Positions 8,971-21,144 are shown, numbered from the stretch's first letter. The stretch: DNA of 64,000 nucleotides from Loktanella sp. 3ANDIMAR09 (GCF_001420005.1 NZ_LJAK01000011.1:1-64000), one strand, 5' to 3'. Numbers and translations are program-made. Notes: generated by a model not told the origin, from the letters alone.

Positions 8971-9630
8971 TGCCGCCGCCAGTCGTGCATGGGCCGAGAC
9001 GCCCCGCGCGTCAAAGGTGATGTCGCGCAGGAACTGGTTCTGGCTTTGGTTGATGCGTTGCAACCTGCGTTCGGACAGATCGCCCTGAAACAGACCGTCG
9101 CGCAGGATCTGCATCTCGGTCGGGGTCAGCGACAGCACTTCTGGCCCCTTGCCCCACTGCACCGAAACATAGGTCAGCGGCGGCGCTGTCCACAGGTCGG
9201 ATTGTTCGATCACCAGATGCAATTCGCCCTGTTTCAACCCGCGATGGGCCGCGATCCGGGTCAGGACCGCACGGGCCTGTGCGCGCAGCGCATCCAGCCC
9301 ACGGTCTGCCGCTGCCGGATCGATCAGGCGCGCGCGACGCGACGCCGGCACGCGCAGGACACGGGTTTCCAGCCACCAGATCAGAATCAGCATCAGCACC
9401 GGGGCCTGTGACAGCGGCAGGGCTGCTCCGTTCCAGATCAAGGCCACTACGACCAGCGGCGTCAGCGTCAGAAAATACCGCAGAATCTGGAATTCCACGA
9501 TGATCCGCAAAAACAGGCTCGGACTCATGCCGCGCGGCCAGACCGTCGCGCGGCCAAAGAACTTGCGCGGCAATTGCCGCACCTTCAGCACCGACGGATT
9601 GCGGATCGTGTCATGGGTGACGATCAACAC
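8962..9630 (-). CDS. Uncharacterised membrane protein
   Basis: This 222-residue protein is not recognised. It has a basic N-terminus, two closely spaced hydrophobic helices (roughly residues 50-67 and 76-88), then a soluble Arg/Leu/Gln-rich C-terminal domain of about 130 residues. The best start in frame is a GTG at 9630 with AGGTTGGG upstream; an internal ATG at 9528 is possible but lacks a Shine-Dalgarno. The gene is convergent with and overlaps the end of the VWA gene by nine bases. A gene with no visible partner; function unknown. Confidence 0.6.
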   Translation of the reverse strand: MLIVTHDTIRNPSVLKVRQLPRKFFGRATVWPRGMSPSLFLRIIVEFQILRYFLTLTPLVVVALIWNGAALPLSQAPVLMLILIWWLETRVLRVPASRRARLIDPAAADRGLDALRAQARAVLTRIAAHRGLKQGELHLVIEQSDLWTAPPLTYVSVQWGKGPEVLSLTPTEMQILRDGLFQGDLSERRLQRINQSQNQFLRDITFDARGVSAHARLAAALG

Positions 9631-9743
9631 GCCGCGCCCAACCTGTCAAAAGCCATTGTCATCGCGACAGTCTGCCCGCCGCACGGATGCGGGGCAAGCA
9701 CGGGACAGTTGACAGCTGCGCGACCAATGATCACCCATGGGCC

Positions 9744-10229
9744 ATGACACAGACACTTCTGGCCCAGCCACTGACCGCCGCTGCCTTTGCCCCGTTCGGG
9801 GATGTGCTGGATGCCACCGGTGCACCGGACAAGCTGATCAACGCTGACCTATGCGGTCGCTACCACGACCGTGCGACATTGGATTTCGCAGATGGTCGCG
9901 CCGGCATCAGTATCTTTGACGCCGTGCCGCGCAGCCTGCCCTATGTCTTTGATCTGGTCGAACGCCACCCTGAGGGGTCGCAGGCTTTTGTTCCGATGCA
10001 CCAGAACCCCTGGCTGGTCATCGTGGCCCCGGACGCGGGGGGACGACCGGGCGAGCCATTGGCATTTCTGGCAGGCCCCGGACAGGCCATCAATTTTCAC
10101 AAGGGCACATGGCACGGCGTCCTGACACCCTTGCATGCACCGGGCCTGTTCGCCGTGATCGACCGGATCGGCCCGGGCACCAATCTGCAAGAGGTGCGAT
10201 ACCCCGAACCCTGGCACGTGATCGCCTGA
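9744..10229 (+). CDS. allA: Ureidoglycolate lyase
   Basis: The 161-residue cytoplasmic protein matches AllA in length and in the cupin-like motif FHKGTWHGVLTPL (about residues 111-123) that carries the active-site histidine region, together with the opening segment FAPFGDVLDATG. AllA splits ureidoglycolate into glyoxylate and urea, the last step of allantoin breakdown. The start at 9744 was chosen because the family begins a few residues before LTAAAFAPFG; an upstream ATG at 9687 adds 19 unrelated residues. No other purine or ureide gene is in the window, so it is isolated from its pathway. A strong terminator follows. Confidence 0.88.
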   Translation: MTQTLLAQPLTAAAFAPFGDVLDATGAPDKLINADLCGRYHDRATLDFADGRAGISIFDAVPRSLPYVFDLVERHPEGSQAFVPMHQNPWLVIVAPDAGGRPGEPLAFLAGPGQAINFHKGTWHGVLTPLHAPGLFAVIDRIGPGTNLQEVRYPEPWHVIA

Positions 10230-10243
10230 GCCGGAAACGCGAT

Positions 10244-10274
10244 ACGCCGCCGGATTTCTCCGGCGGCGTTTTTT
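10244..10274 (+). terminator. Rho-independent terminator after allA
   Basis: A perfect 10-bp stem (ACGCCGCCGG at 10244-10253, CCGGCGGCGT at 10260-10269) with a six-base loop is followed by six T. It ends allA transcription. The convergent katG gene ends 20 bases further on, and the same hairpin could also stop katG reads, though without a T run on that strand. Confidence 0.9.
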
Positions 10275-10293
10275 GTTCGCAATCTGGCGCCGA

Positions 10294-13502
<3,209 letters not shown>

Positions 13503-13506
<4 letters not shown>

Positions 13507-14999
13507 AACGGAATCAGCACCAGCGTGATGATCGGGAACGCCGCCAGCACGATCACCCGCAGGATGTCGGACGCGACGAAAAACAGCACTGCGCGGTAGG
13601 TCTCGCTCATCGGTGTGTCGCGGTCCATCGCGTTGATGATGAACAGGTTCATGCCGACAGGCGGTGTGATCAGGCCGACCTCGACCACGATCAGGACCAG
13701 AATACCGAACCAGATCGCCACACGTTCGGTGTTGATCCGGTCCAGCGCGCCTTCGGTCGCGCCCCGGATGCCCAGTTCGCGCAGCTGGTCGCGGGTCAGC
13801 TCGATTCCCTGTGCCAGACTGGCCTGCGCCTCGGCCAGCAGGGCCGGTGCGACCTCTGCCCCGCTGGCGATCAGTTCTGCCAGCTTGCTGCCTTGCAGCT
13901 CGATCAAGGACACGAACCCGAAATCGAGGCCCTGCATGACCGGCCAAAAGATCGGGATCGTCAGCAGGATCATCGACAGGCTGTCCATCAGACAGCCCAG
14001 CAACAGGTAGAACACCAGGATGAACGCCAGCACGACCCAGGGCGAAAACCCCTGCCCCACGACCCAGCCTGCGATTTCCTGCGGCACCTGCGTCAGGGCC
14101 AGAAACCCGTTGTAGAACGCAGCCCCCAGCACGATGAAAAAGATCATCGCCGTGGATTTCGCGGTCACGGTAAAGGATTCGCCCAATGTCGCCCATGTCA
14201 GGCCACCGTTGACCCAGGCGATGATCCCGGTGCCCATGGCACCCACGGCAGCACCTTCGGTCGGGGTAAACCAGCCTGCATAGATGCCACCGACGACAAG
14301 GCCAAAGACCAAAAGAACAGGCCAGACCGCCGCCAATGCGCGCATCCGGTCACCGTAATTGACACGCGGGCGTGTGCCCGCCGCCTCTGGATACAGGCGG
14401 ACATAGATCGAGATGACGGCGACATAACCCAAGGCCGCGATGATGCCGGGGATAAAGGCGGCCAGAAACAGCTTGGCAATATTCTGTTCGGTCAGGATGG
14501 CATAGATCACCAGCACGACCGACGGTGGGATCAGGATGCCCAGCGTGCCACCGGCGGCCAGCGTCGCCGTGGAAAAGCCACCGGCATAGCCATAGCGGCG
14601 CATTTCAGGCAACGCGACACGCGACATGGTGGCCGCCGTCGCCAATGACGATCCGCAGATCGCGCCGAAGCCCGCGCAGGCCCCGACCGCGGCCATGGCG
14701 ACGCCGCCCTTGCGGTGGCCCAGCCAGCCCTCTGCGGCCTTGAACAAGGCCTGCGACATGCCGCCGAGGGTCGCAAAGTGACCCATCAGCAAGAACATCG
14801 GAATGATCGACAGCGAATAGCTGGCAAAGGTCGTGTAGGTTTCCGATTTCAACCGCGCGAGGGGAATGGTCGTGTCGCCGGTGACCAGCACCAACCCGAC
14901 CAAACCGGCCAGAAACATCGCCAATCCGATAGGAACCCGCAGGAAAATCAGCCCCAGTAGGGCCGGGAACGACAGAATGCCGATCAGGGTATCGCTCAA
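13503..14999 (-). CDS. dctM: TRAP transporter large permease (DctM family)
   Basis: The 498-residue inner-membrane protein is the ion-coupled large subunit of a TRAP importer, with about 12 hydrophobic segments and family features such as LRVPIGLAMFLAG near the start and GSSLATAATMSRVALPEM. It is about 70 residues longer than the usual 425-430: an extra hydrophilic, Ala/Glu/Leu-rich stretch (about residues 366-428) lies between two C-terminal membrane helices. The start overlaps the end of dctQ by four bases (ATGA). The substrate of this dctPQM set is not identifiable; carboxylates are usual for the family. Confidence 0.93.
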
Positions 15000-15580
15000 T
15001 GGTCTGCTCCCAGGTCGGCGGGCAGGATGCTACGCCCGGTTGCGACCTCTGCCACACGGGTGGCCGCGATCCAGACCGATACGATCGCTGCGATGACAGC
15101 ACCGATGAGGCTCAGCGCGTAGCCCCACCACACCGGAAATTCCAAAAGAAACGTGGTTTGCCCACTGGATAGCTTGCTCAGTAGTCCGGCGTATAGCTGA
15201 ACCGCAAGCAGCACCATCACGGCGGCGAACACCGTGTCGATCACCACCCGCAAGGCGCGGTTGACGCCCGGTGACATGCGCTGCGTAAAGATATCGACAG
15301 AGGCATGGCCGCCCGTGATCTGGCACAGCGGCAGAAACGCAAAGATCGCAAAGGCGACCAGCGCCTCGGTCAGCTCAAAGTCCCCGTTCACGGGACCGAC
15401 ACCTGCGGCGATCAGCCAGTCGGCAAAGGCAGGCATCAAGGTCTGGGCAACATCGCCGTGCAACATGCCGTTCAATGTGCGCCCCAGCACGGACACGCAG
15501 ATCAGGATGACGATACCTGTCAGGACCAGGCCGCCGATCCACGCCATGACCAGCGCAAGCCGATAGAAAAATCCGTACAA
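14996..15580 (-). CDS. dctQ: TRAP transporter small permease (DctQ family)
   Basis: This is the four-helix small membrane subunit, with the pattern of a helix at the N-terminus (MAWIGGLVLTGIVILICVS) followed by SVLGRTLNG, typical of DctQ. I place the start at a TTG at 15580 preceded by GGGGGGGCGG, giving 194 residues and a normal short N-tail. An upstream ATG at 15634 in the same frame would put the first 18 codons in a stable hairpin that follows dctP and has no Shine-Dalgarno; it remains an alternative. It lies between dctP and dctM in the order P-Q-M. Confidence 0.85.
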   Translation of the reverse strand: MYGFFYRLALVMAWIGGLVLTGIVILICVSVLGRTLNGMLHGDVAQTLMPAFADWLIAAGVGPVNGDFELTEALVAFAIFAFLPLCQITGGHASVDIFTQRMSPGVNRALRVVIDTVFAAVMVLLAVQLYAGLLSKLSSGQTTFLLEFPVWWGYALSLIGAVIAAIVSVWIAATRVAEVATGRSILPADLGADH

Positions 15581-15602
15581 AACCGCCCCCCCGGATAAAA
15601 GT

Positions 15603-15626
15603 GGCGGCCGCTGTGTCGCGGCCGCC
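15603..15626 (-). terminator. Stem-loop between dctP and dctQ (attenuator or mRNA stabiliser)
   Basis: A perfect 9-bp GC stem (GGCGGCCGC at 15603-15611, GCGGCCGCC at 15618-15626) with a six-base loop is followed on the minus strand by ACTTTTAT. A partial terminator at this position would make the periplasmic binding protein more abundant than the membrane subunits, as is common in such operons. Confidence 0.7.
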
Positions 15627-15649
15627 CGTCGCATTGTCAGCGTGCTGAC

Positions 15650-16696
15650 TTAGTTCGTTGCCTTGTATTCGTCCATCAATGCCCGCGCGCGGTCGATCAG
15701 GGCCTGACCGTCATAGCCGCGTTCGTTCATGTCGGCGACCCAGCTTTCATAGATCGGCTGCACCGCAGGGACCCATTCTGCCTCGACCGTGGCCGCATCG
15801 ATTTCGATGAAGTTGTTGCCCAGATCCTCGGCGATGGTCATGCCGCGTGCGTCAAAGTCCAGCATGACGTCAGCACCCAGCATGGAAAAATCCAGACCGG
15901 AATTGCTATCGATCACGGCCTTCAGCTCGTCTGACAGCCCATCATAGACACCTTGGTTCATCGCCACGATGAACGTCAGCGTATACAGGCCCGCCCCCTC
16001 GAACGAGGTGTGGTTGGACACCAGTTCAGAGCTGCGCACAGCGGTCGTGACCTCCCACGGCAGGGTGGTGCCGTCGATCACACCCTTGGACAGCGCCTCT
16101 GACACGCCGGGGACCGGCATGCCGACAGGGGTGGCGCCGACCAGTTCCAGCATCTGGTTCACAAGACGCGAACCACCGCGAATTTTCATACCTTCGAGGT
16201 CGGCGGGTGTTTCGACGGGGTCCTTGGTGTGGAACAGGCCGGGTCCGTGCACGAATGTCGCCAGCATTTTCATGTCCGGGAAATCGGTTTCCCGCATGCT
16301 TTCTTCGTACATGGTCCAATAGGCATAGGTCGCAGCGCGGGCGTCATCGACAAAGAACGGCAGCTCGAACACCTCGGTGGCGGGGAACCGGCCCGGCGTA
16401 TAGCCCACGACGGTCCAGATCACGTCGGCCACACCATCCTGCACCTGGTCCACCAGTTCTGGCGGGACGCCCCCCAGCTGCATGGCAGGATAGCGGTCGA
16501 CCTTGATCGCGCCATTGCTCTGTTCTTCGACGTTGTTGGCCCAGACCTCCAGCATTTGCGACGGGATCGCGGCCTGCTGCGGCAGCATCTGATGCATTTT
16601 CAGCGTGACCTCCTGCGCCACGGCGGATGTTGCGGTCAGCGCGGCAAAGGCCAGCGCGCTCGCGGCGGTCATCAGTGACCTGCGTGTCGTTTTCAT
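15650..16696 (-). CDS. dctP: TRAP transporter substrate-binding protein (DctP family)
   Basis: The 348-residue periplasmic protein starts with a Sec signal peptide (about 1-27, AVA-Q). The mature part shows the TRAP solute-receptor pattern: an early KMHQMLP segment, the PADLEGMKIRGG motif whose Arg binds the substrate carboxylate, and GVIDGTTLPWEV. It captures an organic acid and delivers it to DctQM encoded downstream. It is the first gene of the operon, read from a promoter in the 219-base gap shared with cydA. The substrate cannot be assigned; length and motif place it with general DctP receptors. Confidence 0.93.
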   Translation of the reverse strand: MKTTRRSLMTAASALAFAALTATSAVAQEVTLKMHQMLPQQAAIPSQMLEVWANNVEEQSNGAIKVDRYPAMQLGGVPPELVDQVQDGVADVIWTVVGYTPGRFPATEVFELPFFVDDARAATYAYWTMYEESMRETDFPDMKMLATFVHGPGLFHTKDPVETPADLEGMKIRGGSRLVNQMLELVGATPVGMPVPGVSEALSKGVIDGTTLPWEVTTAVRSSELVSNHTSFEGAGLYTLTFIVAMNQGVYDGLSDELKAVIDSNSGLDFSMLGADVMLDFDARGMTIAEDLGNNFIEIDAATVEAEWVPAVQPIYESWVADMNERGYDGQALIDRARALMDEYKATN

Positions 16697-16915
16697 TTCA
16701 TTCCCTCCCTTTGGTGCGACGCAGGGTCACGGGGTCCGCTGCGTCATCGCCCGGAACTATCCCGAGGCGGACCCGTTTAGGCAATGCTAAACTTGCCAGC
16801 GGCACAAAAGCGGGTGTAGCGATACCTGAGACATGGCTGGCATTGAACGATCCGATCGTCGTCAGACATGGATGGGCCGCGACCTCCTTGCGGCTGCCAA
16901 CAGAAAGGACAGATC

Positions 16916-18328
16916 ATGCTGTCAGGTTTCAGTGCAGAAATCCTCGCACGGGTGCAATTCGCATTCACGGTATCGTTCCATATCATCTTTCCCGCCTTTT
17001 CGATCGGTCTGGCCAGTTTCCTCGCGGTGCTGAACGCGCTCTGGCTCAGGACCGGGAACCCGACCTACCGGGCGCTGTTCGACTACTGGAAAAAGATTTT
17101 CGCCGTCGCATTCGGCATGGGCGTCGTGTCGGGCATTGTCATGTCCTACCAGTTCGGCACGAACTGGGCGGTATTTTCGGACCGGACCGGCCCCGTGCTT
17201 GGGCCATTGATGGCCTACGAGGTGCTGTCGGCATTTTTCCTAGAGGCCGGTTTCCTGGGCATCATGCTGTTCGGGCGTGAACGCGTTGGCAACGGGCTTC
17301 ATATGTTTGCCACGGCAATGGTGGCGTTTGGCACGCTGATGTCGGCCACATGGATCCTGAGCGTGAACAGCTGGATGCAGACGCCCGCTGGCTACAGCAT
17401 CAACGAGCTGGGCCAGTTCGTGCCGGAAAACTGGCTGGAAATCGTGTTCAACCCGTCGTTCCCTTATCGCCTGCTGCACATGGTGCTGGCCGCATATCTG
17501 ACGACCGCCTTCGTGGTGGCGGGCGTGGGCGCATGGCATCTGCTCAAGGACCGCACCGACGCTGCCGCACGCAAGATGTTTTCCATGGCGATGTGGATGG
17601 CGCTGCTGGTCACGCCGCTTCAGATTGCGGCGGGTGATTTCCACGGCATCAACACGCTGGAACACCAACCCGCAAAGGTGATGGCGATGGAGGGCCATTA
17701 TGACAGTCACCCCGATGGTGCACCGCTGATCCTGTTCGGCATTCCCAACCCCGAGGAAAAGCGGATCGACTATGCCGTCGAGATACCCAAGCTGTCGTCG
17801 CTGATCCTGAAACACGATCTGAATGCGCCCTTGGACGGTCTGGATACAATTCCGGACGCGGATGAACCGCCCGTGCCGATCGTGTTCTTCAGCTTTCGGG
17901 TGATGGTGGGCATCGGGTTTGCCATGCTGGCCGTGGGTATCTGGGGCGGGGTGCAGCGCTATCGCAAGCGGCTGTACGATTCGACTCTGCTGCACAGGAC
18001 GGCCGTGCTGATGGGGCCTGCGGGTTTCATCGCCGTGCTCGCCGGCTGGATCACCACCGAGGTCGGTCGCCAGCCCTTTACCGTCTACGGCGTGATGCGC
18101 ACATCAGAGAGCCTGTCACCCATCGCGGCCCCCGCGGTCGCGGCATCGTTGATCGCATTCATCGTGGTCTACTTCTTCGTGTTCGGGGCAGGCACATTCT
18201 ACATCATGCGCCTGATGGGCAAAAGCGTGGGTGCGCCCAAGAACCTCGAAGACAACGGCCCGACCCGCACCGCCGGGATCACGCCGGTCCAGCAGCTGGA
18301 CCGCGGCAACCTCGCACCGGGAGAATGA
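16916..18328 (+). CDS. cydA: Cytochrome bd-type ubiquinol oxidase subunit I (short Q-loop, CIO-like)
   Basis: The 470-residue membrane protein contains the haem-bearing core of bd oxidases: His22 in the first helix (VSFHIIFPAFSIGL) and the segment GRQPFTVYGVMRTSESLSP near the C-terminus. It is shorter than E. coli CydA because the periplasmic Q-loop is brief, which places it with cyanide-insensitive (CioA-type) quinol oxidases. The start at 16916 follows AAAGGAC; an upstream in-frame ATG at 16868 adds an unlikely tail. It forms an operon with cydB and a tiny third subunit. A TTTAG-N6-CTAAA dyad lies at 16776-16791 in the promoter region; no FNR box was found there. Confidence 0.94.
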   Translation: MLSGFSAEILARVQFAFTVSFHIIFPAFSIGLASFLAVLNALWLRTGNPTYRALFDYWKKIFAVAFGMGVVSGIVMSYQFGTNWAVFSDRTGPVLGPLMAYEVLSAFFLEAGFLGIMLFGRERVGNGLHMFATAMVAFGTLMSATWILSVNSWMQTPAGYSINELGQFVPENWLEIVFNPSFPYRLLHMVLAAYLTTAFVVAGVGAWHLLKDRTDAAARKMFSMAMWMALLVTPLQIAAGDFHGINTLEHQPAKVMAMEGHYDSHPDGAPLILFGIPNPEEKRIDYAVEIPKLSSLILKHDLNAPLDGLDTIPDADEPPVPIVFFSFRVMVGIGFAMLAVGIWGGVQRYRKRLYDSTLLHRTAVLMGPAGFIAVLAGWITTEVGRQPFTVYGVMRTSESLSPIAAPAVAASLIAFIVVYFFVFGAGTFYIMRLMGKSVGAPKNLEDNGPTRTAGITPVQQLDRGNLAPGE

Positions 18329-18331
18329 CCA

Positions 18332-19345
18332 ATGCCTGACGTTATCTTTGAACTGTCGTTCATCTGGGCGGGGATCATCGCCTTTGCGGTTCTGGTCTAT
18401 GTCATCCTTGACGGTTTCGATCTGGGGTTGGGCATCCTGTTTCCCTTTGCCCATACGGACCGCGACCGGGACGTGATGATGAATTCCGTCGCCCCCGTCT
18501 GGGACGGAAACGAAACCTGGCTGGTACTGGGCGGTGGCGGTCTGTTTGCCGTGTTTCCGCTGGCCTATGCCATCGTGATGCCTGCGCTCTACATGCCCAT
18601 CATCATCATGTTGCTGGCGCTGGTGTTTCGGGGTGTCGCCTTTGAATACCGGTGGAAAACCGTGCGCTGGCGCAGGGTCTGGGACTCTGCGTTCTGCGGC
18701 GGTTCTGCCGTCGCGGCCCTGTGCCAGGGCATCGCCCTGGGTGCGTTGGTCCAGGGGATCGAGGTTGACGGCCGCGCCTATGGCGGCGGCTGGTGGGACT
18801 GGCTGACGCCATTTTCGATCGCCACCGGTGTGGCCGTGGTCTGCGGCTATGCGCTGTTGGGGGCGACCTGGCTGGTGATGAAAACCAGCGGCGGCGTCAG
18901 TCACCGCATGCGTGATCTGGCCAAGCCGCTTGCCATCGTCACACTTGTATTCGTAGCGGGCATCAGCGTCTGGACACCATTTCAGGACCCCGAATACTTT
19001 GGCCGCTGGTTCAACTGGCCGGGCACACTTTATACCTCGCCTGTGCCCATCGCCTTGGTCGTCGCGATCTATCTGCTGTTTCACGGGCTGGCGACCGGGC
19101 GGGACAAGACGCCGTTCTTTGCCGCCGAAGCCATTTTCGTGCTCGCGTTCATCGGGATCGGGATCAGCTTTTACCCCAACATCGTCCCCCCTGCCCTGAC
19201 CATCCGAGAGGCGGCCGCCCCTGACAGCAGTCTGCTGTTCGCGCTGGTCGGCACGGTCATCCTCGTGCCGATCATCCTGGGCTACACGGCCTATGCCTAC
19301 TGGGTGTTTCGCGGCAAGATCGACCCCGAAGAGGGCTATCACTGA
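18332..19345 (+). CDS. cydB: Cytochrome bd-type ubiquinol oxidase subunit II
   Basis: This 337-residue membrane subunit begins with the CydB signature (FVLYVILDGFDLGLG equivalent: LVYVILDGFDLGLGILF at about residues 25-41) and GNETWLVLGGGGLFAVFP. It pairs with subunit I to reduce oxygen to water with ubiquinol. It starts three bases after cydA and its TGA overlaps the ATG of the following 36-residue gene, so all three are translated together. No cydDC haem/thiol exporter genes are nearby. Confidence 0.95.
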   Translation: MPDVIFELSFIWAGIIAFAVLVYVILDGFDLGLGILFPFAHTDRDRDVMMNSVAPVWDGNETWLVLGGGGLFAVFPLAYAIVMPALYMPIIIMLLALVFRGVAFEYRWKTVRWRRVWDSAFCGGSAVAALCQGIALGALVQGIEVDGRAYGGGWWDWLTPFSIATGVAVVCGYALLGATWLVMKTSGGVSHRMRDLAKPLAIVTLVFVAGISVWTPFQDPEYFGRWFNWPGTLYTSPVPIALVVAIYLLFHGLATGRDKTPFFAAEAIFVLAFIGIGISFYPNIVPPALTIREAAAPDSSLLFALVGTVILVPIILGYTAYAYWVFRGKIDPEEGYH

Positions 19346-19455
19346 TGGCACAGAGCCCGGCCTGGAAACGCGTCGCATGGTTTGTCGCGATCTGGGTCGC
19401 CTCGGTGGCGGCCCTTACAGTTGTCGCCTATGCGATCCGGCTGGCGATCGTTTAA
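19345..19455 (+). CDS. DUF2474 small membrane subunit of the bd/CIO oxidase (CydX-like)
   Basis: A 36-residue frame starts at the ATG that overlaps the cydB stop (TGATG). The peptide begins MAQSPAWKRVAWFVAIWVAS and ends with YAIRLAIV: a basic start, one transmembrane helix and a short tail. This matches the DUF2474 family, the usual third gene of cioAB/cydAB operons and functionally comparable with CydX, which stabilises the haems. It was found by reading past cydB; its size makes it easy to miss. Evidence is position, overlap and sequence pattern. Confidence 0.85.
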   Translation: MAQSPAWKRVAWFVAIWVASVAALTVVAYAIRLAIV

Positions 19456-19522
19456 ATCCGCTTGCCAATACCATGCGCCGGGCGCAATCGTGACGCCGAC
19501 GCCGACCATGAAAGGACGCCCG

Positions 19523-20914
19523 ATGTTTGAAAACCATTTGCCCACCCAAGAGCTTCAGGCGCTGGATGCGGCACATCACCTGCATCCTTTCACCGACGGC
19601 AGCGCGCTGAACAAGAAAGGCGCGCGCGTCATCACGGCGGCCAAGGGCGTCTGGCTGACAGACAGCGACGGCAATCGCATTCTGGACGCGATGGCGGGGC
19701 TGTGGTGCGTGAACATCGGCTATGGCCGCCCCGAAATGGCCGAAGCCGCCAAGCGGCAGATCGAACAACTGTCATTCTACAACACGTTTTTCCAGACGAC
19801 ACACGTGCCTGCGGTGACACTGGCGGCCAAGCTGGCCCAGATCGCGCCCGGCGATCTGAACCACGCGCATTTTGCCAATTCCGGGTCAGAGGCAAACGAT
19901 ACCAACCTGCGGCTGGTGCGGCATTATTGGGCGGCCAAGGGCAAACCGTCCAAACGTGTCGTGATCGGGCGCTGGAACGGCTATCACGGATCGACCATGG
20001 GATCAGGCAGTCTGGGCGGCATGAAATTCATGCACGCACAGGGCGGTATGCCGATCCCCGACGTGGCCCACATCGAACAGCCCGACTGGTGGATGCAGGG
20101 CGGTGACAGCGACCCCGCCGATTTCGGCCTGGCCCGCGCCCGCCAGCTTGAGGAAAAGATCCTGGAGCTGGGTGAGGACAACGTAGCGGCGTTCATCGCG
20201 GAACCGATCCAGGGGTCCGGCGGTGTCATCGTGCCGCCCGCAACATATTGGCCCGAAATCCAGCGCATCTGCGCGCATTACAACGTGCTGCTGATCGCGG
20301 ATGAGGTCATCACCGGCTTTGGCCGCACCGGCAAATGGTTCGGCAGCCAGACGCTGGACCTGCGCCCCGACATCATGACCATCGCCAAGGGCATGTCATC
20401 GGGCTACGCGCCCATCGGTGCATCCCTGCTGTCGGACGACGTGGCGAACACGATCAACGACGCAGGCGAATTCAACCACGGCTATACCTATGCCGCACAT
20501 CCGCTGTCGGCGGCGCTGGCATTGGAAAACATCCGCATCCTCGAGGATGAAAAGATCGTCGATCACGTGGCGAACGTCGCAGCACCCTACCTGCGCGAAA
20601 AGTGGGAAGGCCTGATCGACCACCCGCTGGTCGGTGACGCCAGCATCGTGGGCCTGATGGGATCAATCCGCATGACACCAGACAAGGCAGCACGTGCGAA
20701 ATTCAAATCCGACGAGGGCACGGCGGGATATATCTGCCGCGAACGCTGTTTTGCCAACAATCTGGTCATGCGCCACGTGGGCGACCGCATGGTGATTTCG
20801 CCGCCGCTGGTCATCACCAAGGCCGAGATCGACCAGTTCACCGACCGCGCCGTGCAGTCGCTGGACGAGACGCATGCAAAACTCAAGGCCGATGGCTTGA
20901 TGGTTGCCGCCTAA
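19523..20914 (+). CDS. Class III (PLP-dependent) aminotransferase, omega-amino acid or diamine type
   Basis: The 463-residue enzyme has the class III aminotransferase set: the phosphate-binding NSGSEANDTNLR (119-130), Asp260 in LLIADEVITGFGRTG, and the PLP lysine Lys289 in IAKGMSSGYAPIGA. It moves an amino group from an omega-amino acid, diamine or taurine-like donor to pyruvate or a similar acceptor. Similar roseobacter proteins are annotated as putrescine- or beta-alanine:pyruvate aminotransferases; donor specificity cannot be decided here. The ATG at 19523 follows AAAGGACG; 47 upstream in-frame codons overlap the small bd subunit and are not used. It is followed by the glycine riboswitch of gcvT. 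Confidence 0.87.
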   Translation: MFENHLPTQELQALDAAHHLHPFTDGSALNKKGARVITAAKGVWLTDSDGNRILDAMAGLWCVNIGYGRPEMAEAAKRQIEQLSFYNTFFQTTHVPAVTLAAKLAQIAPGDLNHAHFANSGSEANDTNLRLVRHYWAAKGKPSKRVVIGRWNGYHGSTMGSGSLGGMKFMHAQGGMPIPDVAHIEQPDWWMQGGDSDPADFGLARARQLEEKILELGEDNVAAFIAEPIQGSGGVIVPPATYWPEIQRICAHYNVLLIADEVITGFGRTGKWFGSQTLDLRPDIMTIAKGMSSGYAPIGASLLSDDVANTINDAGEFNHGYTYAAHPLSAALALENIRILEDEKIVDHVANVAAPYLREKWEGLIDHPLVGDASIVGLMGSIRMTPDKAARAKFKSDEGTAGYICRERCFANNLVMRHVGDRMVISPPLVITKAEIDQFTDRAVQSLDETHAKLKADGLMVAA

Positions 20915-20933
20915 CTGGCTAACGTTCTATCGA

Positions 20934-21090
20934 CTCGTGTGGGAGAACCGGTAACACCCGGTGCCGAAGGCGCAACCGCCCCGGAAACGCTCAGGCCACA
21001 GGACCACGGGGGTCTTAACACTCTGGAGAGTGGCACCTTGCGTGCCCGCCGACGGGATAGCGATCTCAGGCAAACGGACAGAGGGGGCAT
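20934..21090 (+). ncRNA. Tandem glycine riboswitch upstream of gcvT
   Basis: Two successive aptamer-like units lie between the aminotransferase stop and gcvT. The first has GGGAGAAC, CACCCGGTGCCGAAGGCGC and AACGCTCAGGCCACAGGACCAC (20941-21006). The second has CTCTGGAGAGTGGC, GCCCGCCGACGGG and GATCTCAGGCAAACGGACAGAG (21021-21083). These match the conserved glycine-riboswitch core GGAGAG...CCGAAGG...CTCAGGCAAAAGGAC in order, twice, with a linker of roughly ten to fifteen bases. It should turn on the glycine cleavage operon when glycine is plentiful. Boundaries are approximate. Confidence 0.93.
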
Positions 21091-21144
21091 CAGGTCGCGG
21101 ACGCGGCCCAGGATGCCCGTGCGCGCCACGGCGAAAGGACCGCT

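Noticed and set aside
16776-16791. TTTAG-N6-CTAAA dyad in the dctP-cydA gap as a defined regulator site
   Set aside because: Arms are only five bases, and it matches no known regulator; noted in the cydA entry only.
18116-19378. 420-codon minus-strand open frame opposite cydA/cydB
   Set aside because: Shadow of the bd oxidase genes; amino-acid content is unlike a real protein.
20915-21144. Small coding gene in the gap between aminotransferase and gcvT
   Set aside because: The sequence is explained by two glycine-riboswitch aptamers; the frames there are incidental.
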